Positions 1 to 8,738 of a DNA stretch of 64,000 bases are shown one piece after another. How positions within the stretch are numbered: position 1 is the stretch's first letter; each line of letters opens with the position of its first letter. The stretch covers positions 1,302,001-1,366,000 of the forward strand of contig NZ_JAGJEC010000001.1 in the NCBI RefSeq assembly GCF_018100785.1. Direction: 5' to 3'. The notes under the pieces are model-generated. The model saw only the letters and a list, made by a program, of their open reading frames with translations, ran no database searches and was not told where the DNA came from. A program made the position numbers and the translations under genes. The DNA is from Maribacter sp. MMG018. Its GTDB lineage: Bacteria > Bacteroidota > Bacteroidia > Flavobacteriales > Flavobacteriaceae.

Positions 1-47
1 CCTATTAACATACAAATAAAACCCAGAAGTAATAATACAATATCCAT
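1..47 (-). CDS. DUF456-type small membrane protein, N-terminus only (cut by window edge)
   Basis: Reading leftwards from an ATG at 47-45 gives 15 codons (MDIVLLLLGFICMLI) before the window edge. This hydrophobic opening resembles the start of Bacteroidota DUF456 membrane proteins, which usually begin MDI-LLLLGF-LMLIG. A TAnnTTTG promoter box lies just upstream on the same strand. The gene is divergent from the TonB-dependent receptor at 164. The family assignment rests on very few residues; it could be another small membrane protein. Confidence 0.5.
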   Translation of the reverse strand, partial: MDIVLLLLGFICMLI

Positions 48-62
48 AGTACAAATGTTAGA

Positions 63-70
63 CAAAAATA
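63..70 (-). promoter_or_regulatory. Candidate Bacteroidota -7 promoter box (TATTTTTG) for the leftward gene
   Basis: On the minus strand the sequence is TATTTTTG, a full match to the flavobacterial -7 consensus TAnnTTTG, 16 bp before the ATG at 47. No convincing -33 TTG is seen at the right distance, so this is a moderate call. Confidence 0.35.
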
Positions 71-89
71 AATCGGATTTGTTACAATC

Positions 90-123
90 GTTGAAAAAAA
101 TGTACAGTTTCTATTTATTTTTG
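90..123 (+). promoter_or_regulatory. Candidate promoter of the TonB-dependent receptor gene
   Basis: GTTG at 90-93 and TATTTTTG at 116-123 are separated by 22 bp, which fits the flavobacterial -33 TTG / -7 TAnnTTTG arrangement. The predicted transcript would start near 130 and leave a leader of about 35 nt before the ATG at 164. Confidence 0.45.
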
Positions 124-163
124 CGAATCGTAAAAAAAATAAACAATTAAAATTTAGCAATTT

Positions 164-2389
164 ATGAAAAGGGCATTGTTTGCTTTTAGTTTACTATTGT
201 CAATAACCGCACAAGGCCAAAATTTAGAAGGTGTTATAAGCGATAGCGAAGGCAATGCTTTGCAAGATGTTGGCGTTTTTAATAAGAATAGCGGACAGCA
301 CAGCCATTCTGATGTTTCGGGTAATTTTTTATTGCCGAATACCAGCGTTAACGATTCTATTTATTTCTCAAGTTTAGGGTATGCGACCAAATTGTGGGTG
401 GTAAAAAAAGAAGATATGGCGAAGCCTATTTCCATTGTTATGGAAAGTGCTTCCATTTCTTTGGATCAGGTGGTGTTGACATCAAAGGTAGATGTGTTGA
501 GCCAGTTGGTAGATATAGACGTTGAGGCGAGTCCGGTGAAGTCTTCCCAAGAAATTTTAAGAAAGGTGCCGGGCCTTATTATCGGTCAGCATGCGGGCGG
601 AGGAAAAGCGGAGCAAATTTTCTTGCGCGGTTTCGATATTGATCATGGTACCGATATTTCAATTAGTGTCGATGGTTTGCCGGTAAATATGGTTTCCCAT
701 GCGCACGGGCAAGGCTATGCGGATCTACATTTTGTAATACCGGAGACCATTGAGAACATCAATTTTGGTAAGGGCCCTTTTTATGCGGAACAAGGAAATT
801 TTAACACGGCCGGTTATGTAGATCTACACCTCCGAAAAAGTATCGATAACAATATGGCCTCTGTAGAGATCGGACAGTTCAATACCCAAAGATTTCTGGG
901 TATGTTCAATGTAATGGATACAGGTAATAGCGATGCCTATATAGCTTCTGAACTTTATTTGACGGATGGCCCGGTAGAATCGCCACAAAATTTTAACCGA
1001 ATAAACATTATGGGTAGGTACAGGTATAAGCTGCCTGGGCATCAAGAATTATTGTTGACGGCGTCTCACTTTACAAGCAAGTGGGATGCAAGCGGACAAA
1101 TACCACAGCGTGCCGTGGATCAGGGATTGATCAGTAGATTTGGGTCTATAGATGATACCGAAGGGGGAGAGACCTCCAGAACCAATATTTTGTTAAATCA
1201 CCATAAGACATTACAGGATGGAGGGGCTATTCGTTCAAAGGCCTACGTTTCTCAGTATGATTTTGAACTGTATTCGAACTTTACTTTCTTTTTGGACGAT
1301 CCCATTAACGGAGATCAGATAAAACAAAAGGAGAATAGGGTGACCGTAGGTGCCGAAACCATTTATGAAAATTACAAGAAGAACTGGGGAAGTGAAGGTT
1401 TGGCCTATAGGGGAGGAATCGGTTTTAGATACGATAATAGTGATGACAACGAATTGTCACATACCTTGAACAGGCAAACGGTACTGAACAGCATCTCTTA
1501 TGGCGATATTGATGAGGTGAACACCTATGGTTTTTTAGATGCCGAATTAAAATGGGGCGATTTTACGTTTAATCCATCGGTACGATTAGATTATTTCAAG
1601 TTCGATTATGTGAACAAATTAAGTGAGCTTTATGATAATCAAAGTCAAGATAAACTAGCGTTCAGTCCTAAATTCAATACCACCTTTACCCCTAGTTTAA
1701 ACACCCAGTTTTTTCTAAAGGCGGGTATGGGGTTCCATTCCAACGACACTAGGGTGGTGGTCGCAAACAATGGGGAAGACGTATTGCCGGCCGCTTATGG
1801 AATAGATTTGGGAACTATTGTTAAACCTGCGGACAAGTTGGTGCTCAATGCCACTTTATGGAGCTTGTTTATGGACCAGGAATTTGTGTATGTTGGCGAT
1901 GCAGGTATTGTAGAGCCAAGTGGAAAAACAAGAAGATTGGGATTGGAAGTAGGGGCTAGGTACCAGGCAGCGGATTGGTTATACCTTTATGTAGATGGTA
2001 ACTATGCCCATGCAAGAAGTACCGATGAGCCCGATGGGGAAGATTATATTCCGTTGGCACCCGATTTTACGACATCGGGCGGTTTTACGGTAGATGTCCC
2101 TAATGGTATTTCTGGCGGAATTAACTATAGATATGTAGATGACCGTGCGGCGAACGAAGACAACTCCATCGTTGCGGACGGCTATTTTGTAACAGATGCC
2201 AATATCAATTATAGTCTTAAAAATTGGACTTTTGGTATCATTGTAGAAAACCTCTTCGATACCGATTGGAACGAAACCCAATTTGCTACAGAAAGCCGCC
2301 TTTTTAACGAAGCCAATCCTGTTGAAGAGATTCACTTTACACCCGGAACCCCTTTCTATTTAAGAGGAAAGGTATCCGTAACTTTTTAA
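164..2389 (+). CDS. TonB-dependent outer-membrane receptor
   Basis: This 741-residue protein has a signal peptide (about 1-18, ending AQGQ), a carboxypeptidase-regulatory-like domain (about 20-100), a TonB plug (about 115-225) and a C-terminal beta-barrel ending in F. The plug contains the His-rich stretch GFDIDHGTDISISVDGLPVN followed by SHAHGQGYADLHF, typical of one receptor subfamily found in Bacteroidota and Proteobacteria whose substrate I cannot name. It should import a scarce ligand across the outer membrane using TonB energy. A terminator follows, so it is probably its own transcription unit, although the next operon encodes a sensor with TonB-like domains. Confidence 0.93.
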   Translation: MKRALFAFSLLLSITAQGQNLEGVISDSEGNALQDVGVFNKNSGQHSHSDVSGNFLLPNTSVNDSIYFSSLGYATKLWVVKKEDMAKPISIVMESASISLDQVVLTSKVDVLSQLVDIDVEASPVKSSQEILRKVPGLIIGQHAGGGKAEQIFLRGFDIDHGTDISISVDGLPVNMVSHAHGQGYADLHFVIPETIENINFGKGPFYAEQGNFNTAGYVDLHLRKSIDNNMASVEIGQFNTQRFLGMFNVMDTGNSDAYIASELYLTDGPVESPQNFNRINIMGRYRYKLPGHQELLLTASHFTSKWDASGQIPQRAVDQGLISRFGSIDDTEGGETSRTNILLNHHKTLQDGGAIRSKAYVSQYDFELYSNFTFFLDDPINGDQIKQKENRVTVGAETIYENYKKNWGSEGLAYRGGIGFRYDNSDDNELSHTLNRQTVLNSISYGDIDEVNTYGFLDAELKWGDFTFNPSVRLDYFKFDYVNKLSELYDNQSQDKLAFSPKFNTTFTPSLNTQFFLKAGMGFHSNDTRVVVANNGEDVLPAAYGIDLGTIVKPADKLVLNATLWSLFMDQEFVYVGDAGIVEPSGKTRRLGLEVGARYQAADWLYLYVDGNYAHARSTDEPDGEDYIPLAPDFTTSGGFTVDVPNGISGGINYRYVDDRAANEDNSIVADGYFVTDANINYSLKNWTFGIIVENLFDTDWNETQFATESRLFNEANPVEEIHFTPGTPFYLRGKVSVTF

Positions 2390-2411
2390 GTAGATACTAC
2401 TTATTTACTTG

Positions 2412-2446
2412 AAACCTAAGTAATAACCGTTGCTTAGGTTTTTTTA
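2412..2446 (+). terminator. Intrinsic terminator after the TonB-dependent receptor
   Basis: AAACCTAAG at 2412-2420 pairs with CTTAGGTTT at 2433-2441 and is followed by a run of T. It separates the receptor gene from the blaI operator region. Confidence 0.75.
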
Positions 2447-2456
2447 TAAAGTTTTT

Positions 2457-2518
2457 AACTAAAATTTTAGTTTGAACTAATTTTTTAGTTACATTTGATT
2501 CGAACTAAAGAATTAGTT
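2457..2518 (+). promoter_or_regulatory. Three tandem 16-bp palindromic operators for the adjacent BlaI-type repressor
   Basis: Three copies of AACTAAnnnnTTAGTT lie in a row: AACTAAAATTTTAGTT (2457-2472), AACTAATTTTTTAGTT (2475-2490) and AACTAAAGAATTAGTT (2503-2518). The centres are 18 and 28 bp apart. BlaI/MecI/CopY repressors bind palindromic operators overlapping their own promoter, so autoregulation of the downstream operon is the natural reading. The third copy ends 7 bp before the ATG at 2526, so a full repressor load would cover the whole promoter. The half-site differs from the canonical TACAnnTGTA core, unlike the second BlaI operator set in this window. Confidence 0.8.
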
Positions 2519-2525
2519 GAAAGAA

Positions 2526-2888
2526 ATGAAGCAATTAACAAAAGCGGAAGAGGAGGTAATGCAAGTGTTGTGGCAGTTAGAAAAATCTAATGTTGCCGGT
2601 ATTATAGAAAAATTGCCGGAGCCTAAACCTGCGTACAATACGGTTTCTACTATAGTGAGAATACTGGAAAGCAAAGGTTTTGTCGATCACGAACAAGAGG
2701 GAAAGGGGTATTTATATTACCCTTTGTTAAAAAAGGCAGACTACAGCAATCAGAGTATAAACAAGTTGGTAGACGGTTATTTTCAAGGCTCGTTTAAAAG
2801 TATGGTTTCTTTTTTTATGAAAAAGAACGATATGAGTCTTTCTGAATTGGAATCGATTTTAAAGGACATTAAAAAAGAGGAATCATGA
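2526..2888 (+). CDS. BlaI/MecI/CopY-family transcriptional repressor
   Basis: About 120 residues, the usual family length. The N-terminal winged helix (about 1-75) has the family signature LTKAEEEVMQVLW and the recognition helix PAYNTVSTIVRILESKGFV; the C-terminal part is the dimerisation and cleavage region. I chose the ATG at 2526, because a possible TTG start at 2517 lies inside the third operator. It overlaps the M56 peptidase gene by 4 nt (ATGA), so the two are translationally coupled. By analogy with BlaI-BlaR1 and MecI-MecR1, the repressor would be inactivated by proteolysis when the membrane sensor is triggered. The ligand is unknown, and no beta-lactamase gene lies nearby. Confidence 0.93.
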   Translation: MKQLTKAEEEVMQVLWQLEKSNVAGIIEKLPEPKPAYNTVSTIVRILESKGFVDHEQEGKGYLYYPLLKKADYSNQSINKLVDGYFQGSFKSMVSFFMKKNDMSLSELESILKDIKKEES

Positions 2889-4534
2889 TACAGTATGTTC
2901 TAGAATGCGTAGCATTTCAACTTTTGTTTTTGATGATCTATGATTTCTTTCTAAAAAAGGAAACGTTCTTTCAATGGAACAGGGCATATTTAATAGTTAC
3001 CTATGCATTGTCGTTGTTGCTTCCATGGGTGAAAATAGAGGCATTTAGTACAGAGTTGCCAGTCACCTTTCAAGGCTACTCAGATTTCTTGTGGAGTTTA
3101 GAGCAGTCCCCGGTTACTGTAGGCACGACTATGGATAGCGACTTGCATGTTTCATGGCAACAAGTGTTTTTTTTAACGGGAATAGTGATAGCTACTTTCT
3201 GGTTTTTAATAAAACTATGGCGTCTATATCAATTAAGAAGAAAAGGCGAGGTAACGTATTTTAAACATTTTACCCAAATTGTATTGCCCCATAGTAATGA
3301 AGCTTTCTCTTTTTTCAGGTCCATTTTCTTGGGCGATGAGGTATTAAAAAAGGAATATAACGTAATTGTTTCCCACGAGTTGGTGCATATAAGACAACGG
3401 CATTCGTTAGATCTGTTGTTTTTCGAATTAATGCGCATTGTAGGCTGGTTTAATCCGTTGGTCTACATATATCAGCAGAGAATAACCGAGTTGCATGAGT
3501 TTATTGCAGACGCCCATGTGCCAAAAACCGAGCGTAAGGCGCATTATAATTTGTTGTTGTCACAAGTATTCGAATCCGGAAACATCTCCTTTGTCAATCA
3601 TTTTTTTAAAAATTCATTAATCAAAAAACGAATAGTCATGTTACAAAAATCGAAATCAAAAAAAGTATGGCAGTTAAAGTACTTACTTCTTGTGCCGTTG
3701 GTATTGGGTATGTTATTTTATACTTCATGTGAACAAAATGAAAAGGAAGGTCTTAAAAGTGAAGAGGAGGCCACGGCATTAAAAACGGAAATGGATGCGG
3801 TATCTTTTGCCGAAATAGACGAAGTGCCTGTTTTTCCCAATTGTGAGGATGCCGATGATAAAAAGGCCTGTTTTTCCACCATGTTACATCAACATATTTC
3901 TAAAAATTTCAGATATCCCGAGGATGCACAAGAATTAGGACTGCAAGGAAGGGTACATATTATGTTTACCATAGATGAGAATGGATCGGTGGGCGATATT
4001 AAAAAAAGAGGACCACATTTTTTGTTGGAAGATGAGGCAGAGCGCATTATTGGTAAATTGCCTCAGATGCAACCGGGCATAAACGATGGAACGCCCGTGA
4101 AAACGGTTTATTCTATCCCTATTTCCTTTAGGTTGGGCGATGGCATAGCTTCAAAGGTCGGTAATAAAAATTATTGGGTAGATAAGGAAGAGGTGCCTTT
4201 TTCTTATGTAGAAAATGTACCTGTCTTTCCGGGTTGTGAAGATAACAGCAACGCTAGGGCTTGTTTTAATATGATGATGCAAAGGCATATCAGTAAAAAT
4301 TTCAACTATCCTAAAGAGGCCATGGAAAAAGGTATACAGGGCAGGGTAAGTGTGATGTTTACGATTTCGGCAGACGGCAGTATTATTAATATCAGAAAAA
4401 GAGGGCCTCATGAGTTATTGGAGAACGAGGTAGAGCGCATTATCAAAAAACTACCTAAAATGACCCCGGGTAATTACGACGGAAAGAACGTGGACGTACC
4501 CTATTCCATTCCTGTAACATTCAAATTAACATAG
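2885..4534 (+). CDS. M56 (BlaR1-like) membrane metallopeptidase with two C-terminal TonB-type domains
   Basis: This 549-residue protein has N-terminal transmembrane helices (about 5-27, 33-50, 95-115), a cytoplasmic zinc peptidase core with HELVH at 164-168 and a third ligand in HEFIAD near 204-209, then a further helix (about 265-280). The periplasmic part is not a penicillin-binding sensor domain. Instead it has two tandem TonB C-terminal-like domains (about 314-416 and 445-548), each with the pattern VPVFPxCED, a second Cys ten residues later, HISKNF, then QGRV and MFTI. The gene overlaps blaI and precedes a TPR gene and a lipoprotein with a related module. It probably transduces an envelope signal to BlaI; whether the TonB domains contact receptors is inference. 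Confidence 0.9.
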   Translation: MIQYVLECVAFQLLFLMIYDFFLKKETFFQWNRAYLIVTYALSLLLPWVKIEAFSTELPVTFQGYSDFLWSLEQSPVTVGTTMDSDLHVSWQQVFFLTGIVIATFWFLIKLWRLYQLRRKGEVTYFKHFTQIVLPHSNEAFSFFRSIFLGDEVLKKEYNVIVSHELVHIRQRHSLDLLFFELMRIVGWFNPLVYIYQQRITELHEFIADAHVPKTERKAHYNLLLSQVFESGNISFVNHFFKNSLIKKRIVMLQKSKSKKVWQLKYLLLVPLVLGMLFYTSCEQNEKEGLKSEEEATALKTEMDAVSFAEIDEVPVFPNCEDADDKKACFSTMLHQHISKNFRYPEDAQELGLQGRVHIMFTIDENGSVGDIKKRGPHFLLEDEAERIIGKLPQMQPGINDGTPVKTVYSIPISFRLGDGIASKVGNKNYWVDKEEVPFSYVENVPVFPGCEDNSNARACFNMMMQRHISKNFNYPKEAMEKGIQGRVSVMFTISADGSIINIRKRGPHELLENEVERIIKKLPKMTPGNYDGKNVDVPYSIPVTFKLT

Positions 4535-4544
4535 TGTGCTTGTT

Positions 4545-5684
4545 ATGAGGGTTGTGAAGGCGGTTTTTATTTTACTATGCTTTTTTAAGGGCGAAGCCCA
4601 ATCCTCGGGTATCATGGCCGCAGATAGTCTTTATGCTACGGGTAACTATACTTTGGCGATCAACGAATATTCTAAAATAGGTGGTGCACGGGCATTATTA
4701 CAAATAGCAAGGTCGTATAGTGCCATTGGCAATTATGACAAGGCCATTGCCCAGTATGAAAGTGTTGTGGGCAAGGATCCCACGTTGCACATTGCAAGTT
4801 TTGAGTTGGGTAAGTTGTATATGAAGGGCCGGTTATTTGACGAGGCACGTAGGCTCTTTGCCAAACTTGTCAGTAATGGAAATGGCAACCCAGAGTTTTA
4901 TTATTATCTAGGGGAGGCGTATACGGAATCTGGGCAACCTGCCAGTAGTTTGGTCGCATACAAAAACGCGGTGCAATTAGATAGTACCCACTTGCGAAGC
5001 TTATTTCGATTGGGAAAGTACTTTTTGGTCAAAAAACAACCAGATCAAGCACTTTTATACATTAACAAAGGATTGGAGTTTTATAGTAGCGATGTGGGGT
5101 TTGTAAACTTAAAGGCCTTGGTCTATTTTAATGATAATAAGTACGAAGAGGCCATACCGTGGTTGGAAAAAGTGTTGGAGTTGGGGGAGCACAAAGAATA
5201 CGTTTATGAAAAACTGGCCTATAGCTATTATAAGAACTGGGAGTTCGGCAAGGCCAAGAAGACCTACAAAGAACTACTAAAATTAAACGACCAAAATTCG
5301 GATACTTATTTTGGTTTGGCGGAAGTGTATAGAAAAAATAAGGAATTGGATAGTGCCGAAGTTTTTATAAACAAGGCGATGATGATTAAAAGACCCATAT
5401 TCGCAAAGGGTTACAGTCTGTTGGCAGGTCTTTACAGAGAACGACAAGATCTAAAGGGCGCTTTAAAATATTATCGAATGGCCCATAAAGAAAACCCCGA
5501 AGAACCGTTGCTGTACTACAATATTTGTACGGTGTACGATCAATTGGGTACAGAACCGGAGAAAAAGCTGGAGTACTATCAGAGTTTTAAGACCCAATAT
5601 GGTACAGGGCAACCGTATCTTTCCGAAATAGTGGCGAAACGTATTTCTGAATTGAAGACAGAAATACATTTCACAGAAGAGTAA
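4545..5684 (+). CDS. Exported tetratricopeptide-repeat protein
   Basis: About 379 residues: a signal peptide (MRVVKAVFILLCFFKGEAQS) followed by roughly nine TPR units covering most of the protein, for example FYYYLGEAYTESGQ and AYSYYKNWEFGKAKKTYKEL. I prefer the ATG at 4545 over a GTG at 4536 because it gives a clean signal peptide. It follows the M56 gene by 10 nt, so it is probably in the same operon. TPR proteins act as scaffolds; here it may bridge the sensor to an envelope partner, but no specific function can be read from the sequence. Confidence 0.88.
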   Translation: MRVVKAVFILLCFFKGEAQSSGIMAADSLYATGNYTLAINEYSKIGGARALLQIARSYSAIGNYDKAIAQYESVVGKDPTLHIASFELGKLYMKGRLFDEARRLFAKLVSNGNGNPEFYYYLGEAYTESGQPASSLVAYKNAVQLDSTHLRSLFRLGKYFLVKKQPDQALLYINKGLEFYSSDVGFVNLKALVYFNDNKYEEAIPWLEKVLELGEHKEYVYEKLAYSYYKNWEFGKAKKTYKELLKLNDQNSDTYFGLAEVYRKNKELDSAEVFINKAMMIKRPIFAKGYSLLAGLYRERQDLKGALKYYRMAHKENPEEPLLYYNICTVYDQLGTEPEKKLEYYQSFKTQYGTGQPYLSEIVAKRISELKTEIHFTEE

Positions 5685-5725
5685 ACTCCCTAAAAAGTTG
5701 TAATTTCAACCATAGTTTTGGTGTA

Positions 5726-6202
5726 ATGCAGCGCATTTTATTTGTATTGGTTTGTTTGATAATGTCCTCTTGTAATCTCTTTGAATCCAAAGAGCAAAGG
5801 ACCCAAGATCTTGTGAATGAGGAACTACGGCAGATGGATTGGAACTCTGTCGATTCGTACCCTCTGTTTTTAGATTGTGATGAAACCGCCCTCAAGGAAG
5901 ATCAAAAAAGGTGTTTTGAGCAAAAATTGATCGGTCATTTCGAGGTTACCTTGAGTGAGTTTGAATTTACGGTCAATTCTGATGAAAACGCCATCGTAGA
6001 TGTTATCTTTGTCATAGATGCGGAAGGAAAAATCAGTGTGGTAGACATTCGTAAAGATGCTTCTATCATGAAACAGATGCCAGAGCTTGACGGTATTATT
6101 ATACAGAGCCTAAAAAACATTCCGCAGATTGCCCCTGCATTAAAGAGGGGAATTCCGGTAAGTACAAAGTTTAAGTTGCCGGTTCAATTAAACACAAAAT
6201 AG
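5726..6202 (+). CDS. Lipoprotein with a TonB_C-like domain
   Basis: This 158-residue protein has a lipoprotein signal (MQRILFVLVCLIMSSC, Cys at 16). The mature part (about 45-155) matches the module repeated in the M56 peptidase upstream: a first Cys (FLDCDE), a second Cys in KRCFEQKL, then IVDVIFVIDAEGKI and a closing hydrophobic strand. It is therefore the third copy of the same TonB C-terminal-like fold within 3.5 kb. It sits 41 nt after the TPR gene and 4 nt before ruvC. A role as a soluble partner or decoy for the sensor is inference. Confidence 0.8.
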   Translation: MQRILFVLVCLIMSSCNLFESKEQRTQDLVNEELRQMDWNSVDSYPLFLDCDETALKEDQKRCFEQKLIGHFEVTLSEFEFTVNSDENAIVDVIFVIDAEGKISVVDIRKDASIMKQMPELDGIIIQSLKNIPQIAPALKRGIPVSTKFKLPVQLNTK

Positions 6203-6206
6203 AAAT

Positions 6207-6761
6207 TTGAGTACCGAAAAAATTATATTGGGAATAGATCCCGGAACTACTATAATGGGGTTCGGATTGATAAAAGTAGTCGGTAAGAAGATGGAATTCG
6301 TTCAAATGAACGAGCTTTTATTGCAAAAATATAACGATCCCTATACCAAATTGAAGCTCATATTTGAACGGACCATTGAGTTGATAGATACCTATCATCC
6401 GGACGAGATAGCTATAGAGGCCCCTTTTTTTGGTAAAAATGTGCAATCGATGCTCAAATTAGGGCGTGCACAGGGGGTGGCCATGGCTGCGGGACTTTCT
6501 AGGGAAATACCTATCACCGAATATTTGCCAAAAAAAATAAAGATGGCCATTACGGGCAATGGTAATGCCAGTAAAGAACAAGTGGCAAAAATGTTACAAA
6601 GTGTCTTGGGGCTTAAAACACTGCCAAAAAATTTGGATAGTACCGATGGGCTGGCCGCTGCCGTATGTCATTTTTATAATGAAGGTAGAATAGATGTCGG
6701 AAAATCGTACTCCGGTTGGGCCTCTTTCGTGAAAAAGAACGAGGGAAGGATCAAAAAGTAA
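6207..6761 (+). CDS. ruvC: Crossover junction endodeoxyribonuclease RuvC
   Basis: RuvC resolves Holliday junctions by paired incisions, working with RuvAB. At 184 residues it has the family length, and the RNase H-like fold carries the four acidic catalytic residues: D11 (LGIDPGTT), E71 (IAIEAPFFGKN), D144 and D147 (LDSTDG). The start is TTG at 6207, which gives the conserved MSTEKIILGIDPG opening. hemW follows closely, a common flavobacterial order. Confidence 0.97.
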   Translation: MSTEKIILGIDPGTTIMGFGLIKVVGKKMEFVQMNELLLQKYNDPYTKLKLIFERTIELIDTYHPDEIAIEAPFFGKNVQSMLKLGRAQGVAMAAGLSREIPITEYLPKKIKMAITGNGNASKEQVAKMLQSVLGLKTLPKNLDSTDGLAAAVCHFYNEGRIDVGKSYSGWASFVKKNEGRIKK

Positions 6762-6772
6762 ACAAGACTTCA

Positions 6773-7906
6773 ATGAGCGGTATTTATATCCACATCCCGT
6801 TTTGTAAACAGGCATGTCATTATTGTGATTTTCATTTTTCTACCTCTATGGGTAAAAAAGAAGCCATGGTCGATGCCTTGTGCAGCGAAATGGAGCTTCG
6901 AAAAATGGAGTTCGAGGGCGAGGTGGTCGAAACCATATATTTTGGCGGAGGTACCCCATCCGTTTTAGAGCCGCAAGAGATACAGCGTTTAATAGCAACG
7001 GTGTATGCACATTATCAGGTATCCGAAAGCCCCGAAATTACCTTGGAGGCCAACCCCGATGACCTATCCGAAGAAAAATTGAATCAATTGGCGAATGGCC
7101 CCATTAATAGGTTGAGCATAGGGATACAGTCTTTTTTCGAGGAAGACCTACAACTTATGAATCGTTCCCACACCGCCGATCAGGCAGAAAAAGTGCTGGG
7201 CATGGCTGCACAAAAGTTTGATAATATCTCTATTGACCTGATCTATGGCATGCCGAACATGACCCAAGACCGTTGGCGCCATAATATAAAAAAAGCGCTG
7301 TCTTTCAACATAGGTCATATATCTAGCTATGCCCTAACGGTAGAACCAAAAACGGCCTTGGCTACATTCGTAAAAAAAGGATTGGTGAAGCCTGCCGATG
7401 ATGAGGTGGCGCAAGCGCATTTTAATGAGCTCTACGAGACACTTATCAAAGAGGGCTACGTGTGCTACGAAATTTCAAATTTTGGGAGGCCCGGCTATTT
7501 CTCAAAGAACAATTCTGCGTATTGGCAGCAAAAAAAATATATAGGAATAGGCCCTTCGGCACATTCTTTCGACGGCCGGCGTAGAGGGTGGAACATTAAT
7601 AACAATCCGAAATACATTAAGGCTATCGATAAGGGAGAACTGCCTATAGAAATCGAGGAGCTTACCGATAACGATAAATATAACGAGTACATTATGACCG
7701 GTCTTAGAACTATTTGGGGCGTGTCATTAAATAGGATAGCCGCTGATTTTGGACCAAGGTACGAGACCTATTTGCTTGCCCGATCAAAAAAATATATAAA
7801 AGAAAAGTTGCTAACTTTAGACCAGAATGTGTTGTTGACCACTAAAAAAGGGAAGTTTCTTGCAGATGGAATTGCAGCTGATTTGTTTATGGTTAACTTG
7901 TCATAA
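6773..7906 (+). CDS. hemW: HemW, radical SAM heme chaperone
   Basis: About 377 residues from the ATG at 6773. The radical SAM cluster motif is C11-x3-C15-x2-C18 (PFCKQACHYCDFHFS), followed by the SAM-binding GGGTPS, ANPD and a conserved RLSIGIQSF. An extra Cys follows the cluster motif in coproporphyrinogen dehydrogenase HemN; here the residue after CDF is His, as expected for HemW. HemW binds heme and delivers it to respiratory enzymes, although such genes are often misnamed coproporphyrinogen oxidase. A longer reading from 6716 would overlap ruvC and adds no conserved residues, so I reject it. Confidence 0.93.
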   Translation: MSGIYIHIPFCKQACHYCDFHFSTSMGKKEAMVDALCSEMELRKMEFEGEVVETIYFGGGTPSVLEPQEIQRLIATVYAHYQVSESPEITLEANPDDLSEEKLNQLANGPINRLSIGIQSFFEEDLQLMNRSHTADQAEKVLGMAAQKFDNISIDLIYGMPNMTQDRWRHNIKKALSFNIGHISSYALTVEPKTALATFVKKGLVKPADDEVAQAHFNELYETLIKEGYVCYEISNFGRPGYFSKNNSAYWQQKKYIGIGPSAHSFDGRRRGWNINNNPKYIKAIDKGELPIEIEELTDNDKYNEYIMTGLRTIWGVSLNRIAADFGPRYETYLLARSKKYIKEKLLTLDQNVLLTTKKGKFLADGIAADLFMVNLS

Positions 7907-7989
7907 AAAGTTCCGATACGCTTTTATGATACAGTATGGGGGTTTACAATAAATGTATTACATAAATTTTCTCTTAATATATTTCGAAC

Positions 7990-8736
7990 TTGAAGGCAAC
8001 GATAAAACATAGACAACAAGAATACAAGATAGACCTGAACAGGCCTTTGGATATTTCTATACCTCTGAAAGGAGATGTGTCCAACGTTAATGCTTGGTAT
8101 ATTGACCATCCAAAAATAGCCCCGCACACCGAACACGATTTTGTGGGGAGTGTAAAGGCTGGTGCATCCACTAATTTTAATGATATCTGGTTTAATCCGC
8201 ATGCCCATGGCACCCATACGGAATGTGTAGGGCATATTACCGAAGAGTTTTATTCGGTAAACCAAAACCTGAACAAATATTTCTTTTTGGCAGAAGTGAT
8301 TACCATAGCCCCCGGAAAAGTACAGGATGATTTTGTTATTTCTAAACATCAATTGGACAATGCCATAAAAACAACTGGATTGGAAGCCTTGGTCATAAGA
8401 ACATTGCCGAACACAACAGCAAAATTTTCCAAGCAATATTCGAATAGCAACCCTCCTTATTTATTAGAGGAAGCCGCTAGATATTTGGTGGACCTAGGGG
8501 TAAAGCATTTGTTGATAGACCTGCCTTCGGTAGATAAAGAAAATGATAACGGGGCCCTTTTGGCACACAAAGCATTTTGGGACACACAAGGTTCTCTAAG
8601 AATGGACGCTACCATAACCGAGTTTATTTATGTTGCCAACGATATTCCCGATGGTACGTACATTTTAAACCTGCAGATGGCATCTTTTGAGAACGATGCC
8701 AGCCCTAGTAGACCTGTTCTATATCAAACAAAATAA
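7990..8736 (+). CDS. Cyclase-family metal hydrolase (kynurenine formamidase-like)
   Basis: This 248-residue protein carries the metal-binding signature HAHGTHTECVGHI at about 71-83, a version of the HxGTHxDxPxH motif in which the Asp is Glu. The family includes kynurenine formamidases and isatin hydrolases and acts on small amide or lactam substrates in the cytoplasm. No signal peptide is present. The start is TTG at 7990 (MKATIKHRQQEYKIDL); there is no better ATG in frame. The gene lies 84 nt after hemW and 2 nt before the DUF4260 gene. No tryptophan-degradation genes are nearby, so the substrate is open. Confidence 0.85.
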   Translation: MKATIKHRQQEYKIDLNRPLDISIPLKGDVSNVNAWYIDHPKIAPHTEHDFVGSVKAGASTNFNDIWFNPHAHGTHTECVGHITEEFYSVNQNLNKYFFLAEVITIAPGKVQDDFVISKHQLDNAIKTTGLEALVIRTLPNTTAKFSKQYSNSNPPYLLEEAARYLVDLGVKHLLIDLPSVDKENDNGALLAHKAFWDTQGSLRMDATITEFIYVANDIPDGTYILNLQMASFENDASPSRPVLYQTK

Positions 8737-8738
8737 CA

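Noticed and set aside
2517-2525. TTG as the start of the first blaI gene
   Set aside because: The TTG overlaps the third palindromic operator, and the ATG at 2526 gives the usual family N-terminus.
6716-6772. Longer hemW reading starting inside ruvC
   Set aside because: It adds 19 non-conserved residues; the ATG at 6773 gives the standard HemW opening.
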